Source: Accumulibacter sp.
Lineage (GTDB): Bacteria > Pseudomonadota > Gammaproteobacteria > Burkholderiales > Rhodocyclaceae
Assembly (NCBI GenBank): GCA_031274075.1
Contig: JAISQQ010000139.1
Location: forward strand, 1 to 14,854
Direction: 5' to 3'
DNA: 14,854 bases
Of this stretch, positions 7,094 to 13,673 are shown piece after piece. Made by a program: the position numbers and the translations under genes. The notes beneath the pieces were generated by a model. That model was not told the DNA's origin, did no database searches, and worked only from the letters and a program-made list of their open reading frames with translations. Each line of letters opens with the position of its first letter. Positions within the stretch are counted from its first letter, which is position 1.

Positions 7094-8443
7094 TCAGCGC
7101 ACGAGGCACGGGCGCTTGTGATCGAATTTCCAGCCGGGAATCAGGAATTGCATGGCGGCCGCGTCATCGCGCGCGCCCAGTCCCATGGCCTGGTAGGCCT
7201 GGTGCGCCTTGTCCACTTCGGCCATGTCGATTTCCAGGCCCAGGCCGGGCTTGTCCGGCACGCGGATCAGGCCGTCCCTGATCGGGTACGGTTCCCTGGT
7301 CAGGCGCTGGCCGTCCTGCCAGATCCAGTGCGTGTCGATGGCGGTGACCTTGCCCGGCGCGGCGGCGCCAACGTGTGTAAACATGGCCAGCGAGATGTCG
7401 AAGTGGTTGTTCGAGTGCGAACCCCAGGTCAGGCCGAACATCCGGCAAAGCTGGGCCACGCGCACCGCGCCCTGCATCGTCCAGAAATGCGGGTCGGCGA
7501 GCGGGATGTCGACCGATTGCAACGCGATCGAATGCGCCAACTGTCGCCAATCGGTAGCGATCATGTTGGTCGCGGTCGGTAATCCGGTGGCGCGGCGGAA
7601 CTCGGCCATCACCTCGCGGCCCGAGAAACCGGACTCCGCTCCGCTCGGATCTTCCGCATACGCCAGGATGCCGTGTTTATCGCGGCACAGGCGGACAGCT
7701 TCGGGCAGCGACCAGGCGCCGTTCGGATCGAGAGTGATGCGCGCCTTGGGAAAACGTTCGTGCAGGGCAAGGACGGCTTCCATTTCCTCGTCGCCTGAAA
7801 ATACGCCGCCTTTCAACTTGAAGTCGTTGAAGCCGTAACGCTCATGGGCGGCTTCGGCCAGACGGACGATGGCCTCCGGCGTTAGCGCTTCCTCGTTGCG
7901 CACGCGGAACCAGGCGTTGTCGGCGCCCGGTTCGCGGCGATAGCCGAGCGGGGTCTTGCCGCGGTCGCCGACGTAAAACAGATAACCGAGAATCTCCACC
8001 GCCTCGCGTTGCACGCCCTCGCCGAGCAGCGCCGCGACCGGGACATTCATGAATTGTCCGAGCAGGTCGAGCAGCGCCGATTCGACCGCGGTCAACGCAT
8101 GAATGGCGATACGCAGGTCAAAGGTCTGTAATCCACGGCCGTCCGAATCGCGGTCCGCGAAAGCGCCGCGCATGGCGTTCAGGATGGAGTTGTATTCGCC
8201 AAGCGTCTTGCCGACGATCAGGGAACGCGCGTCCTCGATGGTCTGCCGGATTCTTTCGCCGCCCGGCACTTCGCCGAGTCCGGTATTCCCGGCGCTATCC
8301 TTCAGGATGACGATGTTGCGGGTGAAATACGGGCCGTGTGCTCCCGACAGGTTGAGCAGCATGCTGTCCAGTCCGGCCACAGGAATAACCACAAGTTCGG
8401 TGAGAATCGGTGTGCCGCCGATTCGCGGTTGTATTGAACTCAA
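7094..8443 (-). CDS. gudD: D-glucarate dehydratase (enolase superfamily), TTG start
   Basis: The 449-residue protein matches E. coli GudD in length and begins with a comparable N-terminus ([35 protein letters not shown]). The enolase-superfamily residues line up: KLKGG with Lys209 and Lys211, Asp239 in LDPNGAW, Glu264 in AEDP, Asn293 in TATNM, Asp317 and His343 in [11 protein letters not shown]. It dehydrates D-glucarate (often also L-idarate) to 5-dehydro-4-deoxy-D-glucarate in the cytoplasm. The start codon is TTG (8443-8441): no ATG or GTG lies near the conserved N-terminus, and a G-rich AGGGGGG sits 3 bases upstream. It is the first gene of the eight-gene operon, downstream of a strong promoter and a palindromic operator. 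Confidence 0.95.
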   Translation of the reverse strand: MSSIQPRIGGTPILTELVVIPVAGLDSMLLNLSGAHGPYFTRNIVILKDSAGNTGLGEVPGGERIRQTIEDARSLIVGKTLGEYNSILNAMRGAFADRDSDGRGLQTFDLRIAIHALTAVESALLDLLGQFMNVPVAALLGEGVQREAVEILGYLFYVGDRGKTPLGYRREPGADNAWFRVRNEEALTPEAIVRLAEAAHERYGFNDFKLKGGVFSGDEEMEAVLALHERFPKARITLDPNGAWSLPEAVRLCRDKHGILAYAEDPSGAESGFSGREVMAEFRRATGLPTATNMIATDWRQLAHSIALQSVDIPLADPHFWTMQGAVRVAQLCRMFGLTWGSHSNNHFDISLAMFTHVGAAAPGKVTAIDTHWIWQDGQRLTREPYPIRDGLIRVPDKPGLGLEIDMAEVDKAHQAYQAMGLGARDDAAAMQFLIPGWKFDHKRPCLVR

Positions 8444-8450
8444 TTGCCCC

Positions 8451-8472
8451 CCTGAAACAAACCTGAAACAAA
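8451..8472. repeat. 11-bp perfect tandem duplication in the gudD leader
   Basis: CCTGAAACAAA occurs twice back to back (8451-8461 and 8462-8472), immediately upstream of the gudD ribosome-binding region. It looks like a recent slippage duplication in the 5' untranslated leader. No function is evident. Confidence 0.75.
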
Positions 8473-8526
8473 CCCGGAATGAATCTTGCCGCTCCTGTAC
8501 GCCCTGTCGATTTGACTATCTATCGT

Positions 8527-8543
8527 ATGTCGTCTGACGACAT
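8527..8543. promoter_or_regulatory. Perfect palindrome, probable operator of the divergent FadR/GntR-type regulator
   Basis: ATGTCGTCTGACGACAT has two perfect 8-bp arms around one central base. It lies in the divergent gudD/regulator intergenic region. It begins 7 bases downstream of the minus-strand -10 (around +2 to +18 of the gudD transcript) and just upstream of the plus-strand -10. A regulator bound here would block both promoters. FadR-subfamily operators are typically short palindromes of GT..AC type with an odd-numbered centre, which this fits (family knowledge). Binding by the adjacent gene product is inferred. Confidence 0.7.
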
Positions 8544-8550
8544 GTTTCGC

Positions 8551-8579
8551 AGTATAATGACACGAAAAGACAATTGCAA
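8551..8579 (-). promoter_or_regulatory. Probable sigma-70 promoter of the gudD operon
   Basis: On the minus strand TTGCAA (8579-8574) and TATACT (8556-8551) are separated by exactly 17 bp, a strong match to the sigma-70 consensus. The predicted start near 8544 gives a leader of about 100 bases before the TTG start of gudD and places the palindrome at the beginning of the transcript. Confidence 0.65.
8553..8558 (+). promoter_or_regulatory. Candidate -10 box of the regulator gene
   Basis: TATAAT is a perfect -10 hexamer on the plus strand, 31 bp upstream of the regulator ATG. It overlaps the minus-strand TATACT of the gudD promoter, so the two promoters share bases. No good -35 is found 15-18 bp upstream; that region is the operator palindrome. 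The promoter would be weak or autoregulated. Confidence 0.45.
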
Positions 8580-8589
8580 GAGGATCATC

Positions 8590-9333
8590 ATGAATATATC
8601 CAAGGCATCCGTCCTGCCGCGCCGACGTCCGGTGAGCCTGGCGCAGGAAGTCATGAGCGACCTGATGGACAGGATTCGCAGCGGCCAGTACAAACCTGGC
8701 GAAAAAATGCCGACCGAGCCGGAGGTGATGGCCGAGCAAGGCGTCAGCCGTACAGTCGTGCGCGAGGCGATTTCACGCCTGCAGGCGGCGGGCCTGGTCG
8801 AGACGCGGCAGGGCGTCGGCACTTTTGTGAAATCGTCGGTCAAGCACCTCGTTTACCCGCTCGACTTGTCTACACTGGTCACCATCCGCGATGTGCTGGA
8901 CATGCTGGAATTGCGCGTCAGCCTGGAAGCCGAGGCGGCCGGCCTTGCCTCCACGCGGCGAACGGATGAACAGTTGCGGCACATGCGCGAAGCGCTGCTC
9001 GCCTTCGAGGAAGACGCCAATCACGGAGGATTGTCGGTCGAAGCCGATTACCAGTTTCACCTGCAAATCGCCCTGGCTACGCATAACAAGTATTTCGAGG
9101 ATTTCTACCGTTATCTTGGCACGTCGATCATCCCGCGTACCCGGCTCGACACCTCGCAATTTTCGGCGGAGCCGGGCCAAAGCTACCTTTTCAGCACGAA
9201 TCGCGAGCACGAAAGCATTCTCGACGCCATCATCCGCCAGGATGCGCCATCCGCCAGCGCAGCGATGCGCAGGCACCTTTCCAACAGCCGCGAGCGCTTG
9301 AAACGCGCCAGTGAGGCCAATGCCCGAGAGTGA
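8590..9333 (+). CDS. FadR-subfamily GntR transcriptional regulator (FCD domain), probable regulator of the aldarate operon
   Basis: A 247-residue protein. The frame is open upstream to 8479, but the ATG at 8590 is chosen because AAGAGG lies 6 bases before it and because the upstream extension would cover the promoter and operator. Residues about 16-80 form the GntR winged helix: GQYKPGEKMPTEPEVMAEQGVSRTVVREAISRLQAAGLVETRQGVGTFV. Residues about 95-235 form an FCD ligand-binding domain. Likely metal-site residues are in DYQFHLQIA (Asp153, His157), REHESILDAI (His207) and MRRHL (His229). FCD regulators usually repress and are released by an organic-acid effector. Divergence from gudD over a shared palindromic operator argues that it controls the operon. 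The effector, perhaps an aldarate or its dehydrated product, is unknown. Confidence 0.92.
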   Translation: MNISKASVLPRRRPVSLAQEVMSDLMDRIRSGQYKPGEKMPTEPEVMAEQGVSRTVVREAISRLQAAGLVETRQGVGTFVKSSVKHLVYPLDLSTLVTIRDVLDMLELRVSLEAEAAGLASTRRTDEQLRHMREALLAFEEDANHGGLSVEADYQFHLQIALATHNKYFEDFYRYLGTSIIPRTRLDTSQFSAEPGQSYLFSTNREHESILDAIIRQDAPSASAAMRRHLSNSRERLKRASEANARE

Positions 9334-9554
9334 TTCGCAACGACGACGTCCCGACCGCGTGGTGTTCGCGCGAAACTGCCGGACCTCTTCGCGCAAGGCT
9401 TTCATGGCCTGACGCCAAGGTCCATCCGATTTCAGGATCAAGGTTTGTTGTCTTCGATATTTCAAGCCCGCGCCAAGAGCGCACAACTGAGAATCTTGTC
9501 TAAATTTAAAGCAGCGCTTTTCATTTAGCCGACTTTCGGCTATCGTCCCCGCGC
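9334..9554. other. Non-coding spacer with a 7-bp-arm inverted repeat
   Basis: This stretch lies between the regulator and the ATPase remnant. No convincing gene or U-tailed terminator was found. TAGCCGA, loop CTT, TCGGCTA (9526-9542) forms a perfect hairpin or operator-like dyad just before the remnant's ATG. An AT-rich patch, TAAATTTAAA, precedes it and could have been its promoter region. Function is unknown. Confidence 0.45.
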
Positions 9555-9846
9555 ATGAAAACCCGCGAGATGCAAGCCGAGGTGCTGGAATCGGCGAAGG
9601 AATTCCCGGTGGTCGCCATCTATGGCCCCCGGCAGTCGGGGAAAACGACCCTGTCCAGGATGTGCTTTCCCGACAAACCGTGGATTTCCCTTGAAAGCCC
9701 CGATTATCCGCTATTTCCGGAAGAGCTTCGCGGATACGGATGCCGGAGTCATTGTGTTCAACGGTGATTTTCCGGCCGAAACCTTTCAGGACAACGTCTT
9801 GTGCAACCCGATGCGCGACGGCTGGCTGTCGAAAATTCTCGGATAG
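9555..9846 (+). pseudogene. Decayed AAA ATPase (DUF4143-type) remnant with internal deletion and frameshift
   Basis: The first 50 or so codons read like the N-terminus of the AAA/DUF4143 ATPase family: a helix (REMQAEVLESAKEFPVV), the Walker A loop GPRQSGKT at residues 24-31, then PWISLESPD. Full-length members have roughly 370-450 residues. Here the frame ends after 70 codons at 9767. From about 9690 a different forward frame, open to 9846, reads like a C-terminal tail (IRYFRKSF, then GVIVFNGD). This looks like one gene that lost some 250-300 codons and changed frame at the junction. The N-terminal assignment is well supported by the Walker motif and spacing. The C-terminal match is from memory and less sure. 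No Walker B is present, so no activity is expected. Confidence 0.6.
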
Positions 9847-9869
9847 CGCTTGAACTCCTTATTCTCGCC

Positions 9870-10364
9870 ATGCTCTCGCTGATCGCCGCCGTCGCCCGCA
9901 ACCGGGTCATCGGCCATGACCATCGCCTGCCCTGGCATCTGCCGGGCGACTTGCGCCATTTCCGCGAGACGACGCGCGGCCAGCCGGTGATCATGGGGCG
10001 CGGGACCTGGGAATCGCTGCCGGAGAAGTTCCGGCCGCTGCCCGGCCGCCTGAACGTAGTCGTCAGCCGCAACCGGGACTATGCCGCGCCCGGCGCCGCG
10101 CTGGCCGGCTCGCTGGCGGAGGCCATCGAAAAGGGGGGGGACGCCGGAGAAAGTTTCGTCATCGGCGGCGCCGAACTGTACCGCCAGGCGATGCCGCTTG
10201 CCGGGCGGCTGTATCTCACCGAAATCGCGGCGGATTTCTCCGGCGACGCCTTTTTCCCCGAAGTTCGTCCCGGTGAATGGCGGGAAGTCTCGCGCAGCTT
10301 GACCTTCGAGGAAGCCGGGCTGGCGTATGCCTTCGTCGTCTATCAGCGCACGCAATCCACGTAG
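9870..10364 (+). CDS. folA: Dihydrofolate reductase
   Basis: A 164-residue protein of standard bacterial DHFR length. It reduces 7,8-dihydrofolate to tetrahydrofolate with NADPH. Visible landmarks are VIGHDHRLPWHLPGDLRHF with catalytic Asp27, PVIMGRGTWESL (40-50), GRLNVVVSRN (59-68), FVIGGAELYRQAM and the C-terminal YLTEI...GDAFFPEV. The frame is open upstream to 9801, but the ATG at 9870 matches the conserved MLSLIAAVARN start. No strong ribosome-binding site is visible. Codons for EKGGDAG contain a run of eight G (10133-10140), a potential slippage site. The last 22 bases overlap the 3' end of the convergent decarboxylase gene. Confidence 0.95.
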   Translation: MLSLIAAVARNRVIGHDHRLPWHLPGDLRHFRETTRGQPVIMGRGTWESLPEKFRPLPGRLNVVVSRNRDYAAPGAALAGSLAEAIEKGGDAGESFVIGGAELYRQAMPLAGRLYLTEIAADFSGDAFFPEVRPGEWREVSRSLTFEEAGLAYAFVVYQRTQST

Positions 10365-12577
10365 TAGCGGGCCTTGCCGTTGACCACTTGCTTGACCAAG
10401 CCGTGGATGTCGGTTTCGAAGCCGGGGAACTGTTCGTTGAAATTGCGGGCGAACCTGAGGTAGCGCACGATCGTGGCGTTGAAGCGCTCGCCGGGAATCA
10501 GCAGCGGTATGCCCGGCGGATATGGCGTCAGCAGCATGCTGGTGATGCGCCCTTCCAGTTCGTCGATCGGCAGGCGGTCGATCTCGCGGTGCGCCATGCG
10601 GGCGAAGGCGTCGGCGGGTTTCATCGCCGGCACCATGTCGGAGAGGTACATTTCCGTGGTCAGGCGCGCCACGTCGTTGACCGCGTAAACGCCGTGGATC
10701 AGGTGGCACAGGTCCTTGAGGCCGATGCGCTCGTAGACCCCATGCTTCTGCACGAATTCGGGCAGCACCTTCCACAGCGGCTGGTTCTTGTCGAAATCGT
10801 CCTTGAACTGTTGCAGTTCGGTGACCATCGTGTTCCAGCGGCCCTTGGTGATGCCGATGGTAAACATGATGAAGAAGCTGTACAGGCCGCACTTCTCGAC
10901 GATGACGCCGTGCTCGGCCAGATACTTGGTGACGATCGCCGCCGGGATGCCGCGCTCCGAGAACTCGCCGTCGACGTCGAGTCCTGGGGTAATCACCGTG
11001 GCCTTGATCGGATCGAGCATGTTGAAGCCGTCCGACAGTTGCTGGAAGCCGTGCCAGCGTTCGCCGGGCTTGAGCATCCACGCGTCGCGTTCCTCGATGC
11101 CTTCCTCGGACAGGTCGTCCGGCCCCCAGACCTTGAACCACCAGTCGCTTCCCCATTCCTCGGCGATCTTGCGCATGGCGCGGCGGAAGTCCAGCGCCTC
11201 GGCGATCGATTCCTCGACCAGCGCCGTTCCCGACGGTTCCTCCATCATCGCCGCCGCCACGTCGCACGAGGCGATGATCGAATACTGCGGCGAGGTCGAG
11301 GTGTGCATCAGGTAGGCTTCGTTGAACACACTGCGGTCGAGTTCCCGCTCTTCCGAGTTCTGCACCAGGATTTGCGAAGCCTGCGAGAGACCGGCCAGCA
11401 GTTTGTGCGTCGACTGCGTCGAGAAGACCATCGAATGCTTGCAGCGCGGACGGTCGGCGCCGATGGCGTGATAGTCGCCGTAGAAATCGTGGAAGGCCGC
11501 GTGCGGCAGCCAGGCCTCGTCGAAGTGCAGGGTGTCGATCTTGCCGTCGAGTTCGGCCTTGATGTCCTCGACGTTGTAGAGAATGCCGTCGTAGGTCGAC
11601 TGGGTGATGGTCAGCACGCGCGGCTTGGCGTTCTTGTCCGTGGCGAACGGATTGGCGGCGATTTTCTTCTGGATGTTCTCCCAGGCGAACTCCGATTTCG
11701 GGATCGGCCCGATGATGCCGTAATTATTGCGGGTCGGCATCAGGAACACCGGCACGGCGCCGGTCATGATGATCGCATGCAGCACCGATTTGTGGCAGTT
11801 GCGGTCGACGACGACGACGTCGCCCGCCGCGACGACGGAATGCCAGACGATCTTGTTCGAGGTCGAGGTGCCGTTGGTCACGAAATACAGGTGATCGCAG
11901 TTGAATATGCGCGCGGCGTTGCGCTCGGAAGCCGCCACCGGCCCGGTGTGGTCGAGCAGTTGCCCGAGTTCCTCGACGGCGTTGCAGACGTCGGCGCGCA
12001 GCATGTTCTCGCCGAAGAACTGGTGGAACATCTGGCCGACCGGCGACTTGAGAAAGGCGACGCCGCCCGAGTGGCCGGGACAATGCCAGGAGTACGAGCC
12101 ATCCGCAGCGTAGTGGGTGAGCGCGCGGAAAAACGGCGGCGGCCGCGAATCGAGATAGGCCTTGGCCTCGCGCTTGATGTTGCGCGCGATGAACTCCGGT
12201 GTGTCCTCGTACATGTGGATGAAACCGTGCAGTTCGCGCAGCACATCGTTCGGAATATGCCGCGAGGTGCGCGTCTCGCCGTGCAGGAAGATCGGAATGT
12301 CGCGGTTGCGGTGGCGGATCTCGGCAACGAAGGCGCGCAATTCGGCCAGCGTCTTCTCGGGTTCCAGCGCCAGTTCCTCGTCGTCGATCGACAGGATGAA
12401 GGCGCTTGCCCGCGACTGCTGCTGGGCGAACGAACTTAGGTCGCCGTAGCTGGTGACGCCGAGAACCTCCAGCCCTTCCTTCTCGGCGGCGGCGGCCAGC
12501 GCGCGAATCCCCAGCCCACTGGCATTCTCCGAACGGAAGTCCTCGTCGATGATGATGAGCGGAAAATTGAAGCGCAT
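10343..12577 (-). CDS. Inducible-type Orn/Lys/Arg decarboxylase (PLP-dependent, AdiA/LdcI class)
   Basis: A 744-residue fold-type I PLP decarboxylase. Residues 1-130 are the receiver-like wing domain (FPLIIIDEDFRSEN; AFILSIDDEE). The PLP core contains SWHCPGHSGGVAF, VTNGTSTSNKIV, HFDEAW at 351-356, and STQSTHKLLAGLSQAS with the Schiff-base Lys392. The C-terminal domain ends with YPPGIPLLIPGE and PGFETDIHG. Length and Lys position are nearer AdiA (arginine) than SpeF, but arginine, lysine and ornithine cannot be separated with certainty here. The product would be agmatine, cadaverine or putrescine, for acid resistance or polyamine supply. The gene is convergent with folA, and dcd lies upstream across a palindromic repeat. 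The ribosome-binding site is weak (GGGAA). Confidence 0.92.
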   Translation of the reverse strand: MRFNFPLIIIDEDFRSENASGLGIRALAAAAEKEGLEVLGVTSYGDLSSFAQQQSRASAFILSIDDEELALEPEKTLAELRAFVAEIRHRNRDIPIFLHGETRTSRHIPNDVLRELHGFIHMYEDTPEFIARNIKREAKAYLDSRPPPFFRALTHYAADGSYSWHCPGHSGGVAFLKSPVGQMFHQFFGENMLRADVCNAVEELGQLLDHTGPVAASERNAARIFNCDHLYFVTNGTSTSNKIVWHSVVAAGDVVVVDRNCHKSVLHAIIMTGAVPVFLMPTRNNYGIIGPIPKSEFAWENIQKKIAANPFATDKNAKPRVLTITQSTYDGILYNVEDIKAELDGKIDTLHFDEAWLPHAAFHDFYGDYHAIGADRPRCKHSMVFSTQSTHKLLAGLSQASQILVQNSEERELDRSVFNEAYLMHTSTSPQYSIIASCDVAAAMMEEPSGTALVEESIAEALDFRRAMRKIAEEWGSDWWFKVWGPDDLSEEGIEERDAWMLKPGERWHGFQQLSDGFNMLDPIKATVITPGLDVDGEFSERGIPAAIVTKYLAEHGVIVEKCGLYSFFIMFTIGITKGRWNTMVTELQQFKDDFDKNQPLWKVLPEFVQKHGVYERIGLKDLCHLIHGVYAVNDVARLTTEMYLSDMVPAMKPADAFARMAHREIDRLPIDELEGRITSMLLTPYPPGIPLLIPGERFNATIVRYLRFARNFNEQFPGFETDIHGLVKQVVNGKARYYVDCVR

Positions 12578-12603
12578 GGTATTCCCGAATGAAAAGTGAA
12601 ATC

Positions 12604-12697
12604 GGAGGACAGAGGACAGAGGACAGAAGACAGTCCAGTTACCGGGCGCTCCGCGCCCGCAAATATTACTGTCCTCTGTCCCCTGTCTTCTGTCCCC
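12604..12697. repeat. Palindromic intergenic repeat, copy B (arms of 7-bp units)
   Basis: The left arm (12607-12633) is three copies of GGACAGA followed by AGACAG. The right arm (12669-12695) is a run of CTGTCCT/CTGTCCC/CTGTCTT heptamers. They pair over 27 bp with one G-U and two mismatches. The loop holds the core shared with copy A (12636-12669), including the hairpin CGGGCGC, loop TCC, GCGCCCG. It fills almost all of the 126-bp gap between dcd and the decarboxylase gene. As RNA it would form a long stable stem that could act as terminator or processing signal (inference). Confidence 0.8.
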
Positions 12698-12703
12698 TGG
12701 AAA

Positions 12704-13273
12704 CTATATCTTGGGCAGCGTCACGCCGACCTGGCCCTGGTACTTGCCGCCGCGATCCTTGTACGAGGTCTCGCAGACTTCATCGGATTCGAAGAACAGT
12801 ACCTGCGCGCAGCCCTCGCCCGCGTAGATCTTCGCCGGCAGCGGCGTGGTGTTGGAAAATTCGAGCGTCACGTAGCCTTCCCACTCGGGTTCGAACGGCG
12901 TGACGTTGACGATGATTCCGCAGCGCGCGTAGGTGCTCTTGCCCAGGCATACGGTCAACACGCTGCGCGGGATGCGGAAGTACTCGACGGTGCGCGCCAG
13001 GGCGAAGGAATTCGGCGGAATCACGCAATAACCTTTGCCCGACACCTCGACGAAAGACTGCGGATCGAAGGCTTTCGGATCGACGACCGTCGAGTTGATG
13101 TTGGTGAACACCCGGAACTCGTCCGCGCAGCGGATGTCGTAGCCGTAGCTCGAAGTGCCGTAGGAAACGATCTTGTGGCCGCCGGCCTCGCGCACCAGGC
13201 CAGGCTCGAACGGCTCGATCATGCCATGTTCCCGCGCCATGCGCCGGATCCACTTGTCGGACTTGATGGACAT
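12704..13273 (-). CDS. dcd: dCTP deaminase
   Basis: A 189-residue protein, the normal size for trimeric Dcd. It deaminates dCTP to dUTP, feeding dTMP synthesis. Motifs are [17 protein letters not shown] (37-53), [28 protein letters not shown] (111-120), and [23 protein letters not shown] with catalytic Glu138. The bifunctional Dcd/Dut form is found mainly in archaea and some bacteria, and this sequence looks like the monofunctional proteobacterial type. The ATG at 13273 gives the conserved [10 protein letters not shown] start. Its ribosome-binding site is weak. The gene is followed by the palindromic repeat and then the decarboxylase in the same direction. Confidence 0.95.
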   Translation of the reverse strand: MSIKSDKWIRRMAREHGMIEPFEPGLVREAGGHKIVSYGTSSYGYDIRCADEFRVFTNINSTVVDPKAFDPQSFVEVSGKGYCVIPPNSFALARTVEYFRIPRSVLTVCLGKSTYARCGIIVNVTPFEPEWEGYVTLEFSNTTPLPAKIYAGEGCAQVLFFESDEVCETSYKDRGGKYQGQVGVTLPKI

Positions 13274-13423
13274 CGCAAACTCTGGAAAGCGTCGAAAGAA
13301 GGCGCGTATTTTACGGTTTCCAGCGGCGCGTGGGGAAAATAGCTCAATGGCAAGCGCGGCTTTTTTTCCACGCTTTTTTCCGTACTTTTCACCCCCGCCT
13401 TTTTCCTGATATTGTGTCCCTGA
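13274..13423. other. dcd upstream region, no gene found
   Basis: This non-coding stretch separates dcd from the MITE-like element. It is rich in A/T homopolymer runs. GCGTGGGGAAAA (from 13328) can pair with TTTTTTTCCACGC (ending 13373) using G-U pairs. On the minus strand TAAAAT (13313-13308) is a possible dcd -10, but no good -35 accompanies it. Nothing stronger is visible. Confidence 0.4.
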
Positions 13424-13633
13424 GAAGCTGTTTTAAAAAAATGGGTACGAGAAATGCTTGGATCCCAAAAACCTCAATTCAAGCCCCGGGGGAAGGTAGG
13501 GCGGTTTCTCCGAAACCGCCGCCCTCCGGCGCGCTCGGAGATCGCGCCCTACCTGGATGCCGCCACCCGGCGCGCCCTACCCTGGATGATCCATCGGCTT
13601 CTCAAACGTCTTTCTGATTTCTAAAACAGCTTC
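13424..13633 (-). mobile_element. MITE-like element, copy B (210 bp, inverted relative to copy A, TGA target duplication)
   Basis: This is the reverse complement of the element at 324-505, with the same 12-bp terminal inverted repeats (GAAGCTGTTTTA / TAAAACAGCTTC) and roughly 95% identity by eye outside one 28-bp extra segment. The extra segment duplicates an ATCCAGGTAGGGCGCG-type unit. Exact TGA trinucleotides flank it (13421-13423 and 13634-13636), fitting a 3-bp TNA target duplication. It contains the same GGCGGTTTC/GAAACCGCC hairpin and no convincing ORF. Its right end is only 40 bp from the start of the MFS gene. Confidence 0.8.
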
Positions 13634-13673
13634 TGACGCCGCGCGGCCCCGCGGGCGTTTTCCAGCATTCATC

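Noticed and set aside
5054..7582. Plus-strand open frame of about 840 codons over garR, garL and gudD
   Set aside because: Antisense of three clear enzymes with intact catalytic motifs; low-complexity composition and no family features.
8512..8517. TTGACT as a -35 for the regulator promoter
   Set aside because: It is 35 bp from the TATAAT, too far for a sigma-70 promoter, and no suitable -10 lies at 17 bp.
8773..9486. Minus-strand frame of 237 codons behind the regulator, including a helix-like stretch MKALREEVRQFRA
   Set aside because: Most of it is antisense to the FCD domain; the short plausible stretch in 9334-9486 is too small to call a gene remnant.
10277..12439. Plus-strand open frame of about 720 codons opposite the decarboxylase
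   Set aside because: Shadow of the PLP decarboxylase, rich in Arg, Asp and Val repeats, with no recognisable motif.
12604..12697. CRISPR-like array from repeated 7-bp units
   Set aside because: Units are contiguous with no spacers, and the arms form one palindrome around a core.
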